A DNA stretch of 64,000 bases from Alphaproteobacteria bacterium. GTDB lineage: Bacteria > Pseudomonadota > Alphaproteobacteria > Oceanibaculales > Oceanibaculaceae. The translations under genes and the position numbers were made by a program. Where the stretch lies: assembly GCA_018823745.1 (NCBI GenBank), contig JAHJHR010000012.1:372001-436000 (forward strand), given 5' to 3'. Below, in pieces: positions 55,927 through 64,000 of the stretch (the stretch's first letter is position 1; each line of letters begins with the position of its first letter). Under the pieces are notes generated by a model, which ran no database searches, had not been told where the DNA came from, and saw nothing but the letters and a program-made list of their open reading frames with translations.

Positions 55927-56694
55927 ATGCAGGAGACGACGGACCAGGAGACCGCCCCTTTCGGCTTTCGCGAGGTAGCGGCGGCGGAAAAGCACGGCCT
56001 CGTGCAGACCCTGTTCGACGGGGTGGCGCAGAATTACGACCTGATGAACGATCTGATGAGCGGCGGTGTACACCGGCTCTGGAAATCCGCCATGCTCGAC
56101 TGGCTGGCGCCGCGCCCCGGCATGACCCTGCTGGATGTCGCCGGCGGCACCGGCGACATCGCCTTCCGCTTCCAGGATCGGGGCGGCGGGCCGGTCATGG
56201 TCTGCGATTTGACGCCGGCCATGCTGGCCGTCGGGCGGGATCGCGCCATCGACAAGGGCCGGCTGAAACGCTTCGCCGAGGGCGGAATCGACTGGGTCGC
56301 CGGCAATGCCGAGCAGCTGCCGGTCGCCGACCGCTCGGTCGATGCCTATACTATTGCCTTCGGGCTGCGCAACGTGACCCGCATCGATGCCGCGCTGGCC
56401 GAGGCCTACCGGGTGCTGAAGCCGGGCGGGCGCTTCCTGTGCCTGGAATTCAGCCAGGTCGTGCTGCCGGTGCTGGACAAAATCTACGACACCTATTCCT
56501 TCAGCGTCCTGCCGGCGCTGGGCCAGTGGGTGGCGCGCGACCGCGAGGCCTATGTCTATCTGGCAGAGAGCATCCGCACCTTCCCGCCGCAGGAGGAGCT
56601 CGCAACGCGCATCCGCGCTGCCGGCTTCGAGATGGTCAGCTATCGCAACCTGTCCGGCGGGATTGCGGCGCTGCATTCCGGCTGGCGCATCTGA
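55927..56694 (+). CDS. ubiE: Ubiquinone/menaquinone C-methyltransferase UbiE
   Basis: UbiE performs the C-methylation step in ubiquinone (and, in some organisms, menaquinone) synthesis. The 255-residue protein has the family N-terminal [21 protein letters not shown], the SAM motif [14 protein letters not shown], the motif [12 protein letters not shown] and the C-terminal [11 protein letters not shown]. An ATG 33 bases earlier is possible. It begins the plus-strand unit ubiE-ubiB-coaBC-dut and is followed by ubiB after five bases. Confidence 0.95.
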   Translation: MQETTDQETAPFGFREVAAAEKHGLVQTLFDGVAQNYDLMNDLMSGGVHRLWKSAMLDWLAPRPGMTLLDVAGGTGDIAFRFQDRGGGPVMVCDLTPAMLAVGRDRAIDKGRLKRFAEGGIDWVAGNAEQLPVADRSVDAYTIAFGLRNVTRIDAALAEAYRVLKPGGRFLCLEFSQVVLPVLDKIYDTYSFSVLPALGQWVARDREAYVYLAESIRTFPPQEELATRIRAAGFEMVSYRNLSGGIAALHSGWRI

Positions 56695-56699
56695 CCGGC

Positions 56700-58238
56700 A
56701 TGATCCGCGCCCTTCGCAACACCCTGCGGCTGATCCGCATCGGCCGCATCCTGGCCCGGCATGACGCGCTGTTCCCGCTGGAATTGCTGCCGAGCTACCC
56801 GATTCTCGCCTGGATCGCCCGGCGCTTCGCCCGCAAACATGTCCCCGGCCGTCCCGGCGAGCGGCTGGCCGCCGCCCTGCACGAGATGGGGCCAAGCTTC
56901 ATCAAGCTGGGCCAGACCCTGGCCACCCGCTCCGATCTGATCGGCGAGGCGGTATCGGCCGATCTGTCGCATCTGCAGGACCGGCTGCCGCCCTTTCCCA
57001 GCGCCCAGGCCCGCGCGACCATCGAGACCGAGCTGGAACAGCCGATCGACAGACTGTTCACGCATTTCGACGATACTCCGGTCGCTGCCGCCTCGATCAG
57101 CCAGGTGCATTACGCCGAGACGGCGGAGGGCGGGAAGGTTGCCGTCAAGGTGCTGCGCCCGGGCATCGAGCAGGCCTTTGCCCGCGATCTCGATCTGTTC
57201 GCCTGGGTCGCCGAGCTGGTGGAGCGCACCCAGCCGCAGCTGCGGCGGCTGAAGCCCCGCGCGGTGGTCGCTGCCTTCGCCGCCACGGTGCGGGCCGAGA
57301 TGGATCTGCGCTTCGAGGCTGCCGCCGCCGATGAGCTGGCCGCGAATTTCACCGATTACGACGGATTCCGCGTGCCGGTCATCGACTGGCAGCGCACCGC
57401 CCGCCGGGTACTGACGCTGGAACGCATCGAGGGCCATCGGATCGACGATATCGACAGCCTGGTCGCCACCGGCCAGGACCCCGATCTGCTGCTGAAACGC
57501 TCGGCCGAGGTGTTCTTCCTGCAGGTGTTCCGCGACGGTTTCTTTCATGCTGACATGCATCCCGGCAACATGTTCGTCGATGAGGGGGGCGTGCTGCGTC
57601 CGGTCGATTTCGGCATCATGGGCCGGCTGGATGTGAAGACCCGCTATTTCCTCGCCGATATGATGGTCGGCTTTCTGAATGGCGATTACCGGCGGGTGGC
57701 CGAGGTGCATTTCCAGGCAGGCTATGTGCCCGCCGACCAGTCGCTCGACGATTTCACCCAGGCCTGCCGCTCCATCGGCGCGCCGATCCTGGGCCGCCCA
57801 CTGCACGAGATTTCCGTCGCCCGGCTGCTCGCCCAGCTGTTCCAGATCACGGAAGACTTCCAGATGGAAACCCAGCCGCAGCTCCTGCTGCTGCAAAAGA
57901 CCATGCTGGTTGCCGAAGGGGTGGGCCGCCGCCTGAACCCCACCTTGAACATGTGGGAGCTGGCCCGGCCGCTGATCGAGGGCTGGATGCGCGCTCATCG
58001 CGGCCCGGAAGCCCGGATTCGTCAAGCTGCGCTCGATGTGGGCGGGGTGATCGAAAGACTGCCGACCCTGCTGGCCCAGATCGAGCGGGCGGCCGACCGG
58101 CTGGCCGATCCCGCCGGGGTGAAGCTGCATCCCGACACCGCCGCCGCCATAGTGCGCCAGCGGCGCAGCGGCATGGTGGCGCAATGGCCGCTCTGGCTGG
58201 GGTTGGGCCTTGTGTTGTTGATCGCGATTTTGTCCTGA
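56700..58238 (+). CDS. ubiB: Ubiquinone biosynthesis protein UbiB (ABC1/ADCK kinase-like)
   Basis: An atypical kinase-like ATPase required for ubiquinone synthesis. The 512-residue protein has the N-terminal KxGQ motif in PSFIKLGQTLATRSDL, the AAAS motif (VAAASISQVH) that replaces the usual P-loop, a catalytic HADMHPGNMF and a DFG-like VDFGIMGRL. Two hydrophobic helices at the C-terminus (about residues 475-512) anchor it in the inner membrane. It lies between ubiE and coaBC. Confidence 0.94.
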   Translation: MIRALRNTLRLIRIGRILARHDALFPLELLPSYPILAWIARRFARKHVPGRPGERLAAALHEMGPSFIKLGQTLATRSDLIGEAVSADLSHLQDRLPPFPSAQARATIETELEQPIDRLFTHFDDTPVAAASISQVHYAETAEGGKVAVKVLRPGIEQAFARDLDLFAWVAELVERTQPQLRRLKPRAVVAAFAATVRAEMDLRFEAAAADELAANFTDYDGFRVPVIDWQRTARRVLTLERIEGHRIDDIDSLVATGQDPDLLLKRSAEVFFLQVFRDGFFHADMHPGNMFVDEGGVLRPVDFGIMGRLDVKTRYFLADMMVGFLNGDYRRVAEVHFQAGYVPADQSLDDFTQACRSIGAPILGRPLHEISVARLLAQLFQITEDFQMETQPQLLLLQKTMLVAEGVGRRLNPTLNMWELARPLIEGWMRAHRGPEARIRQAALDVGGVIERLPTLLAQIERAADRLADPAGVKLHPDTAAAIVRQRRSGMVAQWPLWLGLGLVLLIAILS

Positions 58239-58289
58239 TCTTTGGTGTAGAATGCGGCGCGCCGGAAACCGGCGTCCGAAATCGAGGAA

Positions 58290-59519
58290 ATGAGCATGCT
58301 GGGCCATCATCTCCGGGGCAAGCGCATCCTGCTGATCGTCTCGGGTGGTATCGCCGCCTATAAGAGCCTCGATCTCGTCCGCCGCCTGCGCGAGCGCAAC
58401 GCGGCCGTGCGCTGCGTGATGACGCAATCGGCGGAGGAATTCGTCACCCCGCTGTCGCTGCAGGCGCTGAGCGAGGATAAGGTCTATCGCGCGCTTTTCT
58501 CCCTGACCGATGAATCGGAGATGGGGCACATCAACCTGTCGCGCCAGGCCGATCTGGTGGTGATAGCACCGGCCACCGCGAACATCCTGGCGAAGATGGC
58601 CGGCGGCATTGCCGACGACCTCGCCACCACACTGCTGCTGGCAACCGACAAGGACGTGCTGGCCGCCCCGGCGATGAATGTGCGCATGTGGAACCACGCC
58701 GCCACCCAGGCCAATCTGGCCACGCTGAAAAGCCGGGGCGTGCGCTTTATCGGCCCGAATGAGGGCGACATGGCCTGCGGCGAATACGGCCCCGGAAGGA
58801 TGGCCGAGCCGCTGGAGGTCGTCGCCGCTATCGAAGCCTATTTCGGCACCGATGCGCCGCTGGCCGGGCGCCGCGCGCTGGTCACCAGCGGCCCGACCTA
58901 TGAGGCCATCGACCCGGTGCGCTTCATCGGCAACCGTTCTTCCGGCAAGCAGGGCCATGCGCTGGCCGCCGCCCTCGCCAGCGCCGGGGCGGAAACCACG
59001 TTGGTCTCCGGTCCGACGGCGGAACCGGCCCCGGCCGGCGTCAGCGTGGTGCGCATCGAATCGGCCCGCCAGATGCTGGAGGCCTGCCAGGCGGCGCTGC
59101 CGGTCGATATCGCCATCTGCGCCGCCGCCGTCGCCGATTGGCGCGTGGCGTCGGAAGCCCCGCAGAAGCTGAAGAAGCAGGAAGGCGGCGCCCCGCCCAG
59201 CCTCAGCTTCGCCGAGAATCCCGATATCCTCGCCACTCTGTCGCATCTGAACGAGGGCCGGCCGCGCCTCGTTATCGGCTTCGCGGCCGAGACGGAGAAT
59301 GTGGTGGAGAATGCCGTCGCCAAGCGTGCCCGCAAGGGCTGCGACTGGATGCTGGCCAATGATGTCTCGGCCGGCACCGGTGCCTTTGGCGGTGACGCCA
59401 ACACAATGCATCTGATCACCCCCGACGGTGTCGAGGATTGGCCGCGTCTCACCAAGCGGCAGATCGCCGACCGTCTCGCCGCCCAGATCGCCGCGCATTT
59501 CAGGAGCCTACCGGCATGA
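58290..59519 (+). CDS. coaBC: Bifunctional phosphopantothenoylcysteine decarboxylase/synthetase CoaBC
   Basis: CoaBC catalyses two successive steps of coenzyme A synthesis: ligation of cysteine to 4'-phosphopantothenate and decarboxylation of the product. The 409-residue protein has an N-terminal CoaC flavoprotein domain (residues 1-185: [25 protein letters not shown] and the substrate clamp [11 protein letters not shown]). A C-terminal CoaB domain follows ([21 protein letters not shown] and AAAVADWR). Its last four bases overlap dut. Confidence 0.95.
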   Translation: MSMLGHHLRGKRILLIVSGGIAAYKSLDLVRRLRERNAAVRCVMTQSAEEFVTPLSLQALSEDKVYRALFSLTDESEMGHINLSRQADLVVIAPATANILAKMAGGIADDLATTLLLATDKDVLAAPAMNVRMWNHAATQANLATLKSRGVRFIGPNEGDMACGEYGPGRMAEPLEVVAAIEAYFGTDAPLAGRRALVTSGPTYEAIDPVRFIGNRSSGKQGHALAAALASAGAETTLVSGPTAEPAPAGVSVVRIESARQMLEACQAALPVDIAICAAAVADWRVASEAPQKLKKQEGGAPPSLSFAENPDILATLSHLNEGRPRLVIGFAAETENVVENAVAKRARKGCDWMLANDVSAGTGAFGGDANTMHLITPDGVEDWPRLTKRQIADRLAAQIAAHFRSLPA

Positions 59520-59977
59520 GCCTTCCCGTTTCCGTCCGCACCCTGCCGCATGGCGAGGGGCTGGACCTGCCTGCCTATCAGACCGAGTTGAGCGCCGGGC
59601 TGGACCTTGTCGCCGCCCTGGCGGAGGGGGAGGAGATGGTTCTGGCCCCCGGCGCCCGCGGGCTGGTGCCCAGCGGCCTGGCCATCGCCCTGCCGGGCGG
59701 CTATGAGGCACAGATTCGCCCGCGCTCCGGCCTGGCCCTCAAGCAGGGCGTGACGGTGCTGAATTCCCCCGGCACCGTCGATGCCGATTATCGCGGTGAG
59801 GTGAAGGTGCTGCTGGTCAATCTGGGCGAGGCCCCGGTCACCATCCGGCGCGGCGAGCGCATCGCCCAGTTGGTCGTCGCCCCCGTCACCCGCATCGCCT
59901 GGAACCCGGTCGCCGATCTGGACGATACGGCGCGCGGCGCCGGCGGCTTCGGCTCCACCGGGATAGGCCCCCGCTGA
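59516..59977 (+). CDS. dut: Deoxyuridine 5'-triphosphate nucleotidohydrolase
   Basis: Homotrimeric dUTPase that hydrolyses dUTP to dUMP, keeping uracil out of DNA and supplying thymidylate synthesis. All five motifs are visible in 153 residues: [48 protein letters not shown] and the C-terminal arginine finger GAGGFGSTG. The open frame extends into coaBC; ATG 59516 is correct because it forms an ATGA overlap. The stop overlaps the Rrf2 gene. Confidence 0.96.
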   Translation: MSLPVSVRTLPHGEGLDLPAYQTELSAGLDLVAALAEGEEMVLAPGARGLVPSGLAIALPGGYEAQIRPRSGLALKQGVTVLNSPGTVDADYRGEVKVLLVNLGEAPVTIRRGERIAQLVVAPVTRIAWNPVADLDDTARGAGGFGSTGIGPR

Positions 59978-60435
59978 TGCTGAAGGCCTCGCGCAAGCTG
60001 CTCTTCGCTATCGAGGCGGTGCTGGACATCGCCTATAACGCCTCCGACACCCCGGTACAGAGCCGCGACATCACTGAACGCCAGGGCATTCCCCGGCGCT
60101 ATCTGGAACCCGTGCTGCAACAGCTTGTCCGCGCCGAGGTGCTGACCGGGGTGCGCGGCCCGCGCGGCGGCTATCGCCTGGGCCGGGAACGCCGCCGCAT
60201 CACGCTTGGCGAAATCTGCCGCATCGTCGAATCCGGCGGGGTGGAGCAGGAGGAAGAGCAGCAGGACACCGAAGGCTCGGAACTCGGCCGCGAGATCGTC
60301 CGCCCGCTCTGGGACGACATGCGTGCCACCCTGCTGGAAAGGCTCGACGCCATCAGCATCGAGGATCTGTGCGACCAGGCCCGCCAGAAAGGCATCGACA
60401 GCGCCGACAAGGCCCCGCTGGATTTTACGATCTGA
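59977..60435 (+). CDS. Rrf2-family transcriptional regulator lacking cluster cysteines
   Basis: A 152-residue winged-helix regulator: the Rrf2 N-terminal start [20 protein letters not shown], the helix-turn-helix QSRDITERQGIPRRYLEPVLQQL, and the wing RGPRGGYRLGRE are clear. IscR-type members bind a [2Fe-2S] cluster through three cysteines around residues 90-105. Here that loop is acidic (EQEEEQQDTEG) and has none, leaving only Cys81 and Cys132, neither at the usual places. It is translationally coupled to dut. The target genes are unknown. Confidence 0.88.
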   Translation: MLKASRKLLFAIEAVLDIAYNASDTPVQSRDITERQGIPRRYLEPVLQQLVRAEVLTGVRGPRGGYRLGRERRRITLGEICRIVESGGVEQEEEQQDTEGSELGREIVRPLWDDMRATLLERLDAISIEDLCDQARQKGIDSADKAPLDFTI

Positions 60436-60459
60436 GAGGGTTTTTCAGCTTCCTCAGTC

Positions 60460-60559
60460 CGTCACCCCCGGCCTTGTGCCGGGGGTCCAAGCCGCAGCTT
60501 TCTGGATATTGGTCGAGGAGGCTGAACCCTGGATTCCCGGCACAAGGCCGGGAATGACG
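60460..60559. repeat. Large inverted repeat of REP type
   Basis: Two 30-base arms (60460-60489 and 60530-60559) are inverted copies of each other except for a few bases, and each arm is itself a CCCGGC-CTTGTG-CCGGG palindrome. This organisation matches the alphaproteobacterial REP elements that lie between converging genes. It stands between the converging Rrf2 and SH3 genes. The paired arms could form a cruciform or act as a terminator. Confidence 0.75.
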
Positions 60560-60573
60560 AAAGAAGGTACCCC

Positions 60574-61092
60574 CTACTGCACCTTCTCATCCGGATAGGT
60601 GCCCCAGAATTCGATGGGCTGGACCCAGCCATCCAGGCCGCCGGCGCGGACGCGGCACCAGGCGATGCGGCATTCGAGCAGCTCGCCGATCACGCCGGGT
60701 TCGGTGCGGGCGACCAGCGGGGCGCTTTCGCGCGGCTCGCGACGCAGGCTGGCCAGAGGGGCGGTGAAGATCACCGTGCGCTTGCCTGACAGCAGACTCT
60801 GATGCACCCAGCCTTCCGTGCCCTCAAAATCGCGGATGCGTCGCCAGGTATCGAATTCCGCGACGATCTCGACCGGCATGTTCCGGCGCAGCAGCACCCA
60901 GTCGACCGGATAGCGCACGCCCGGCCCGGTGCGGATATTCACCTCGCCGGAGCGCAGCGAGACAAAGCGCGGGATCGGCAGGCCGGATTGCGCCTCGGCC
61001 ACCGCGACCAATCGCAGGCCGGACGGCCCCAGGCTTCCCCCGCCCAGCAGGACCAGCAGCAGAACGGCGAACGGAACAAACACTCGGGCCAT
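60574..61092 (-). CDS. SH3-domain secreted protein
   Basis: A 172-residue protein with a hydrophobic signal segment (residues 5-35) and two bacterial SH3-like domains (about 40-100 and 110-165). The RSGEVNIRTGPGVRYPVDWVL strand is the classic SH3_4 opening, and WVHQSLLSGKRTVI closes the first repeat. A CRIAWCRVRAGGLDGWVQP segment with two cysteines fits the second. Such proteins bind peptidoglycan or extracellular partners. It is divergent from the 2-hydroxyacid dehydrogenase. Confidence 0.82.
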   Translation of the reverse strand: MARVFVPFAVLLLVLLGGGSLGPSGLRLVAVAEAQSGLPIPRFVSLRSGEVNIRTGPGVRYPVDWVLLRRNMPVEIVAEFDTWRRIRDFEGTEGWVHQSLLSGKRTVIFTAPLASLRREPRESAPLVARTEPGVIGELLECRIAWCRVRAGGLDGWVQPIEFWGTYPDEKVQ

Positions 61093-61167
61093 CGGGCAAC
61101 GGGCTTTCTGGTGGCGTCAGGAGAAGGCGGCGGGATCAATTCTGGTCTGGACCGGGAAATCGGCGGC

Positions 61168-61198
61168 ATTATAACGAAGCCGCCCGCCACCGGGTCAA
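61168..61198 (-). promoter_or_regulatory. Candidate promoter of the SH3 gene
   Basis: On the minus strand there is a perfect -10 TATAAT (61168-61173) and TTGACC (61193-61198) separated by 19 bases, two more than ideal. It lies about 75 bases upstream of the SH3 start. A 7-bp inverted repeat TAGGGTC/GACCCTA (61253-61259, 61292-61298) follows on the other side, in the leader of the dehydrogenase gene. Confidence 0.45.
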
Positions 61199-61317
61199 GA
61201 AAAGCCAAACCGGGGTATCTGCGGGGGTGATGCTGCCATGCGTCTCTCATGCTAGGGTCGGAGAGAAAGCGTGGAATGCGCCGTGGAACGAGACCCTAAC
61301 GGGACAGGGAAGAAGTA

Positions 61318-62310
61318 ATGCCGACCAGCGCCAGGAAGCCGATTGTCGTCGTCACCCGGAAACTGCCGGATGCCATCGAAACCCGCATGATGGAGCTGTT
61401 CGACGCCCGCCTGAACCTCGACGACCGGCCACTCAGCCCGGCCGAGCTGATCGAGGCGGTGAAGGTTGCGGAAATCCTGGTGCCCACCGTCACCGACCGG
61501 ATCGATGCGCGCATCCTGGCCCAGGCCGGCCCGCAGCTGCGTCTGATCGCTTCCTTCGGCACCGGCGTCGATCATATCGATCTCGCAACGGCCCGGCAGC
61601 GCGGCATTACCGTCACCAATACGCCGGGCGTGCTGACCGAGGATACGGCCGACATGACCATGGCGCTGATCCTCGCCGTCTCGCGGCGGCTGACCGAGGG
61701 CGAAAGGCTGGTCCGCGCCGGCACCTGGGAAGGCTGGGGCCCGACGCTGATGCTGGGCCACCGCATCTGGGGCAAGCGCCTGGGCATCATCGGCATGGGC
61801 CGCATCGGCCAGGCTGTCGCCCGCCGGGCGCGCGGCTTCGGCCTGTCGATCCACTATCACAACCGCCGCCGCGTCCATCCCGACATCGAGACCGAGCTGG
61901 AGGCGACCTACTGGGAAAGCCTGGACCAGATGCTGGCCCGGATGGACATCATCTCGATCAACTGCCCGCATACGCCGGCGACCTATCATCTTCTGTCATC
62001 GCGCCGGCTGAAGCTGCTGCGCCCGACCAGCATCCTGGTCAATACCTCACGCGGCGAGGTGATCGACGAGAACGCGCTGGCCAAATCGCTGGCCGGGCGC
62101 GAGCTGGCCGGCGCCGGCCTCGACGTGTTCGAGCAGGAACCGGCGATCAACCCGAAGCTGCTGGAGCTGGATAATGTGGTGCTGATGCCGCATATGGGCT
62201 CCGCCACCATCGAGGGCCGGCTCGACATGGGCGAGAAGGTCATCATCAATATCAAGACCTTCGTCGATGGCCATACCCCGCCCGACCGGGTGCTGGAACA
62301 GCTGTTCTAG
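61318..62310 (+). CDS. D-2-hydroxyacid dehydrogenase (glyoxylate/hydroxypyruvate reductase-like)
   Basis: A 330-residue NAD(P)-dependent dehydrogenase reducing 2-keto acids such as glyoxylate or hydroxypyruvate. The dinucleotide motif GMGRIG is at 159-164, and the catalytic triad is Arg245 (NTSRGEV), Glu274 (FEQEP) and His292 (MPHMG). The cofactor preference is not obvious: Asn182-Arg183-Arg184 just after the second strand of the Rossmann fold suggest NADPH. It stands alone, convergent with the SemiSWEET gene. Confidence 0.88.
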   Translation: MPTSARKPIVVVTRKLPDAIETRMMELFDARLNLDDRPLSPAELIEAVKVAEILVPTVTDRIDARILAQAGPQLRLIASFGTGVDHIDLATARQRGITVTNTPGVLTEDTADMTMALILAVSRRLTEGERLVRAGTWEGWGPTLMLGHRIWGKRLGIIGMGRIGQAVARRARGFGLSIHYHNRRRVHPDIETELEATYWESLDQMLARMDIISINCPHTPATYHLLSSRRLKLLRPTSILVNTSRGEVIDENALAKSLAGRELAGAGLDVFEQEPAINPKLLELDNVVLMPHMGSATIEGRLDMGEKVIINIKTFVDGHTPPDRVLEQLF

Positions 62311-62319
62311 GAATCCGGC

Positions 62320-62622
62320 CTAGGAATTTGGGTCCACCGTATCGGCAATCCGCTCCTTCACCCGGCGTGGGGCCAGCTTCATCACCAGGATGAAACCAGA
62401 CAGCAGGAAGCAGATGCCGTTGGACAGCACCAGCGGCCATTGACCGAGCAACGCCCCATAGCCGAGCCACAGCGCAAAGCCCAGCACGGTGATGACATAC
62501 ATCGGCAGGGACAGGTCGCCGGTCTGGCGGGTCTTGATGATCTTCCAGGCCTGAGGCGCGAAGCTGGTGGTCGAGAAGATCGCGGCGGCGAAGCCGATGG
62601 CAGTGGCGATGTCGATTTGCAT
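62320..62622 (-). CDS. SemiSWEET sugar transporter
   Basis: A 100-residue protein with three transmembrane helices (about residues 5-24, 37-58 and 64-83) and the PQ motif in SFAPQAWKII. This is the bacterial half-SWEET architecture, which works as a dimer to carry sugars across the membrane. ATG 62622 is chosen over an earlier in-frame codon because it begins the first helix normally. Its stop is 9 bases from the dehydrogenase stop. Confidence 0.88.
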   Translation of the reverse strand: MQIDIATAIGFAAAIFSTTSFAPQAWKIIKTRQTGDLSLPMYVITVLGFALWLGYGALLGQWPLVLSNGICFLLSGFILVMKLAPRRVKERIADTVDPNS

Positions 62623-62744
62623 GAGCCTGTAACGCCGATGGCCCCGGATTGTTTCCGCGACAAGAAGCGGATAGCGGGCGCGGCTCACCTTCGATTGAAT
62701 GCCTTCCTCTGACGGTCAGAGATAAGGCACTGGAGAAAACCATC

Positions 62745-63704
62745 ATGCGCACACCCCCTTCCTCCCCGGCCGGCCCCCCGGCCGCCCCGTTGATGGGGAA
62801 GGCGGAATGGGCGCTGCTGATCCTGCTCTCGGTGCTCTGGGGCGGGTCCTTCCTGTTTGCCAAAGTCGCTGTCACCCATGTGCCGCCGCTGGTCGTGGTC
62901 TGGCTGCGGGTCAGCCTGGCCGCCGCCATCCTGCTGGCGCTGCTGCCCCTGTTCGGCGTGGCGATCCCGCGGGACGGGCGGTTCTGGCGCGATGTCGCGA
63001 TCATGGGAATTCTGAACAACCTGATCCCCTTCACGCTGATCTTCTGGGGCCAGCAGGAGATTGGCGCCAGCCTGGCCGGCATATTGAACGCGACGACGCC
63101 GCTGTTCACCGTGCTGCTGGCGCATTTCCTGACCCGCGACGAGCGGATGACCGGCGCAAAGCTGGCGGGAATCGCCATCGGCATTGCCGGGGTGACCGTC
63201 ATGATCGGGCCGGACGCGCTGAAAGGCCTGACGGGGGCAGGCCTCGCCGCGACCCTGGCCCAGCTCGCCATGCTGGGGGCGGCTTTGTCCTATGGCTGCG
63301 CCAATATCTTCGGCAGACGCTTCAAAGCCCGGCCGCCGCTGGCCATCGCCGCCGGGCAATTGACCATGTCGACGCTGATCATCACGCCCCTCGTGCTGAC
63401 AACGCAGGCGCCCTGGACCCTGCCAATGCCGCCGCTGGCGGCGATCTGCGCCATCATTGCCCTGGCGGTGCTGAGCACGGCGCTGGGTTATGTGATCTTC
63501 TTCCGCATCCTGAACCGCGCCGGGGCGACCAACATGGCGCTGGTCACCTTCCTGGTGCCGCCCAGCGCCATCCTGCTTGGTGTGCTGATCCTGGGCGAGA
63601 GCCTGGCGCCGCGCCATCTTCTGGGGCTGTTCGCCATCGCCTGCGGGCTGGCAGCGATCGATGGGCGGGCGCTGCGCTGGATCGGCGTCAGGCGACCCGG
63701 CTGA
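62745..63704 (+). CDS. EamA/DMT-family exporter
   Basis: A 319-residue protein of ten helices with two EamA repeats. The first begins LLILLSVLWGGSFLFAKVAV, the usual family opening; repeat boundaries are visible at TRDERMTGAKLAGIAIGIAG and LGESLAPRHLLGLFAIACGL. I chose ATG 62745; the longer frame adds non-conserved residues overlapping the upstream region. The substrate is unknown. The stop overlaps the converging MoeB/ThiF-type gene by 17 bases. It is not closely similar to the DMT exporter at 33947. Confidence 0.85.
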   Translation: MRTPPSSPAGPPAAPLMGKAEWALLILLSVLWGGSFLFAKVAVTHVPPLVVVWLRVSLAAAILLALLPLFGVAIPRDGRFWRDVAIMGILNNLIPFTLIFWGQQEIGASLAGILNATTPLFTVLLAHFLTRDERMTGAKLAGIAIGIAGVTVMIGPDALKGLTGAGLAATLAQLAMLGAALSYGCANIFGRRFKARPPLAIAAGQLTMSTLIITPLVLTTQAPWTLPMPPLAAICAIIALAVLSTALGYVIFFRILNRAGATNMALVTFLVPPSAILLGVLILGESLAPRHLLGLFAIACGLAAIDGRALRWIGVRRPG

Positions 63705-64000
63705 TACTCGGCGCCGTACCGCAAAGCGGGCAATCCGGGTCCTTCGGCACTTTCACGGTCTGGAACCGGCTGGACAAGGCGTCGTAGAGCATCAGCCTTC
63801 CGGCCAGGCTGTCGCCCAGCCCCAGGATTTCCTTCAGGATCTCGGTCGCCTGCAGCGTGCCGATGACGCCGGCGACGGCGCCCAATATGCCGGCCTGGGA
63901 GCAGCGCGGGATCATGTCGGCGGGGGGTTTTTCCGGGAACAGGCAGCGATAGCAGGGATTGCCCGGCTGATGCGCCTTGAACACGGAAATCTGCCCCTCG
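63688..64000 (-). CDS. moeB: MoeB/ThiF-type adenylyltransferase, C-terminal part (cut by the window edge)
   Basis: This is the end of a ThiF/MoeB/HesA-type enzyme that adenylates a small sulfur-carrier protein. The frame is open to the window edge, where the sequence reads EGQISVFKAHQPGNPCYRC. The zinc-binding cysteine pairs CYRC and CPLC are both present, and the region GILGAVAGVIGTLQATEILK is the family dimer helix. The start and the ATP-binding domain lie outside. Choosing MoeB (molybdopterin) over ThiF (thiamine) is uncertain. Confidence 0.82.
   Translation of the reverse strand, partial: EGQISVFKAHQPGNPCYRCLFPEKPPADMIPRCSQAGILGAVAGVIGTLQATEILKEILGLGDSLAGRLMLYDALSSRFQTVKVPKDPDCPLCGTAPSISRVA

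Noticed and set aside
56640..59498. A 952-codon minus-strand frame across ubiB and coaBC.
   Set aside because: It is antisense to two well-recognised genes, with Gln/His/Gly-rich shadow composition and no domain.
61285..61289. GGAAC as an EcfG -35 for the dehydrogenase gene.
   Set aside because: The downstream -10 would fall at or beyond the ribosome binding site, and no CGTT is found at the right distance.

Overview
The window is a GC-rich stretch of bacterial chromosome made almost entirely of conserved core genes. Gene content and neighbourhoods point to an alphaproteobacterium, probably Rhodospirillales-like. The pointers are a RegB/RegA redox two-component pair, a PAS_5 protein, the long two-domain dCTP deaminase, the rpsT-ech-mutM-ubiE-ubiB-coaBC-dut neighbourhood and a dnaA-dnaN-recF-gyrB cluster. 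The taxonomic call is inference. I see no prophage, integrase, insertion sequence, CRISPR array, tRNA or rRNA.

Layout. 1-5450: a strong terminator, then gpt, ggt, an RlmI-type rRNA methyltransferase and recR on +, with rmuC on -. 5600-8460: def and fmt, an antisense PAS_5 gene, then truA. 8458-16346: a long minus-strand operon read from a near-consensus promoter: rpmH, rnpA, yidD, yidC, engB, argB, a HAD nucleotidase, dapD, dapE and a membrane protein. It joins ribosome/RNase P/membrane-insertion functions to arginine and lysine/diaminopimelate synthesis. 16400-25290 (+): dCTP deaminase, a DedA/TVP38 membrane protein with a flavin disulfide reductase, an orphan histidine kinase, a Tam-type methyltransferase, and two Bcr/CflA efflux paralogues flanking a YgjP-type metallopeptidase. 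25270-28480 (-): a bifunctional penicillin-binding protein and ada.

28690-36000 (+): a ugpBAEC glycerol-3-phosphate uptake operon, a MarR-GNAT fusion regulator with a DMT exporter, and a DUF1579-SRPBCC pair with its own palindrome-overlapped promoter. 36035-41910: a DapA-superfamily enzyme with a LacI-type operator, a SCO copper chaperone, a DUF4149 protein, and a small cobalamin group (cbiB, a CobC-like phosphatase and a motif-degenerate CobT) interrupted by a SYLF lipid-binding protein. 41911-45523: an ABC-2 exporter divergent from regB-regA. 45529-52858 (-): a DUF547 protein, then gyrB, recF, dnaN and dnaA in canonical order when read on the minus strand.

52859-53403 is an AT-rich gap without genes, the best candidate in the window for an origin or dnaA control region. 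53404-55820 (-): rpsT, enoyl-CoA hydratase, a small secreted protein and mutM. 55927-60435 (+): ubiE, ubiB, coaBC, dut and a cysteine-poor Rrf2 regulator, most joined by overlaps or very short gaps. 60436 to the end: a large REP-type inverted repeat, an SH3 protein, a 2-hydroxyacid dehydrogenase, a SemiSWEET, a DMT exporter and the C-terminus of a MoeB/ThiF adenylyltransferase cut by the window edge.

I did not find a clear undescribed multi-gene system. The points most worth a second look are regulatory: palindromic operators next to small stress or transport operons, the regB-regA intergenic palindrome and the dnaA flanks. Several enzymes also lack family-defining residues: the CobT-like protein, the DedA-linked flavoprotein, the Rrf2 regulator, and RnpA with its inserted loop.
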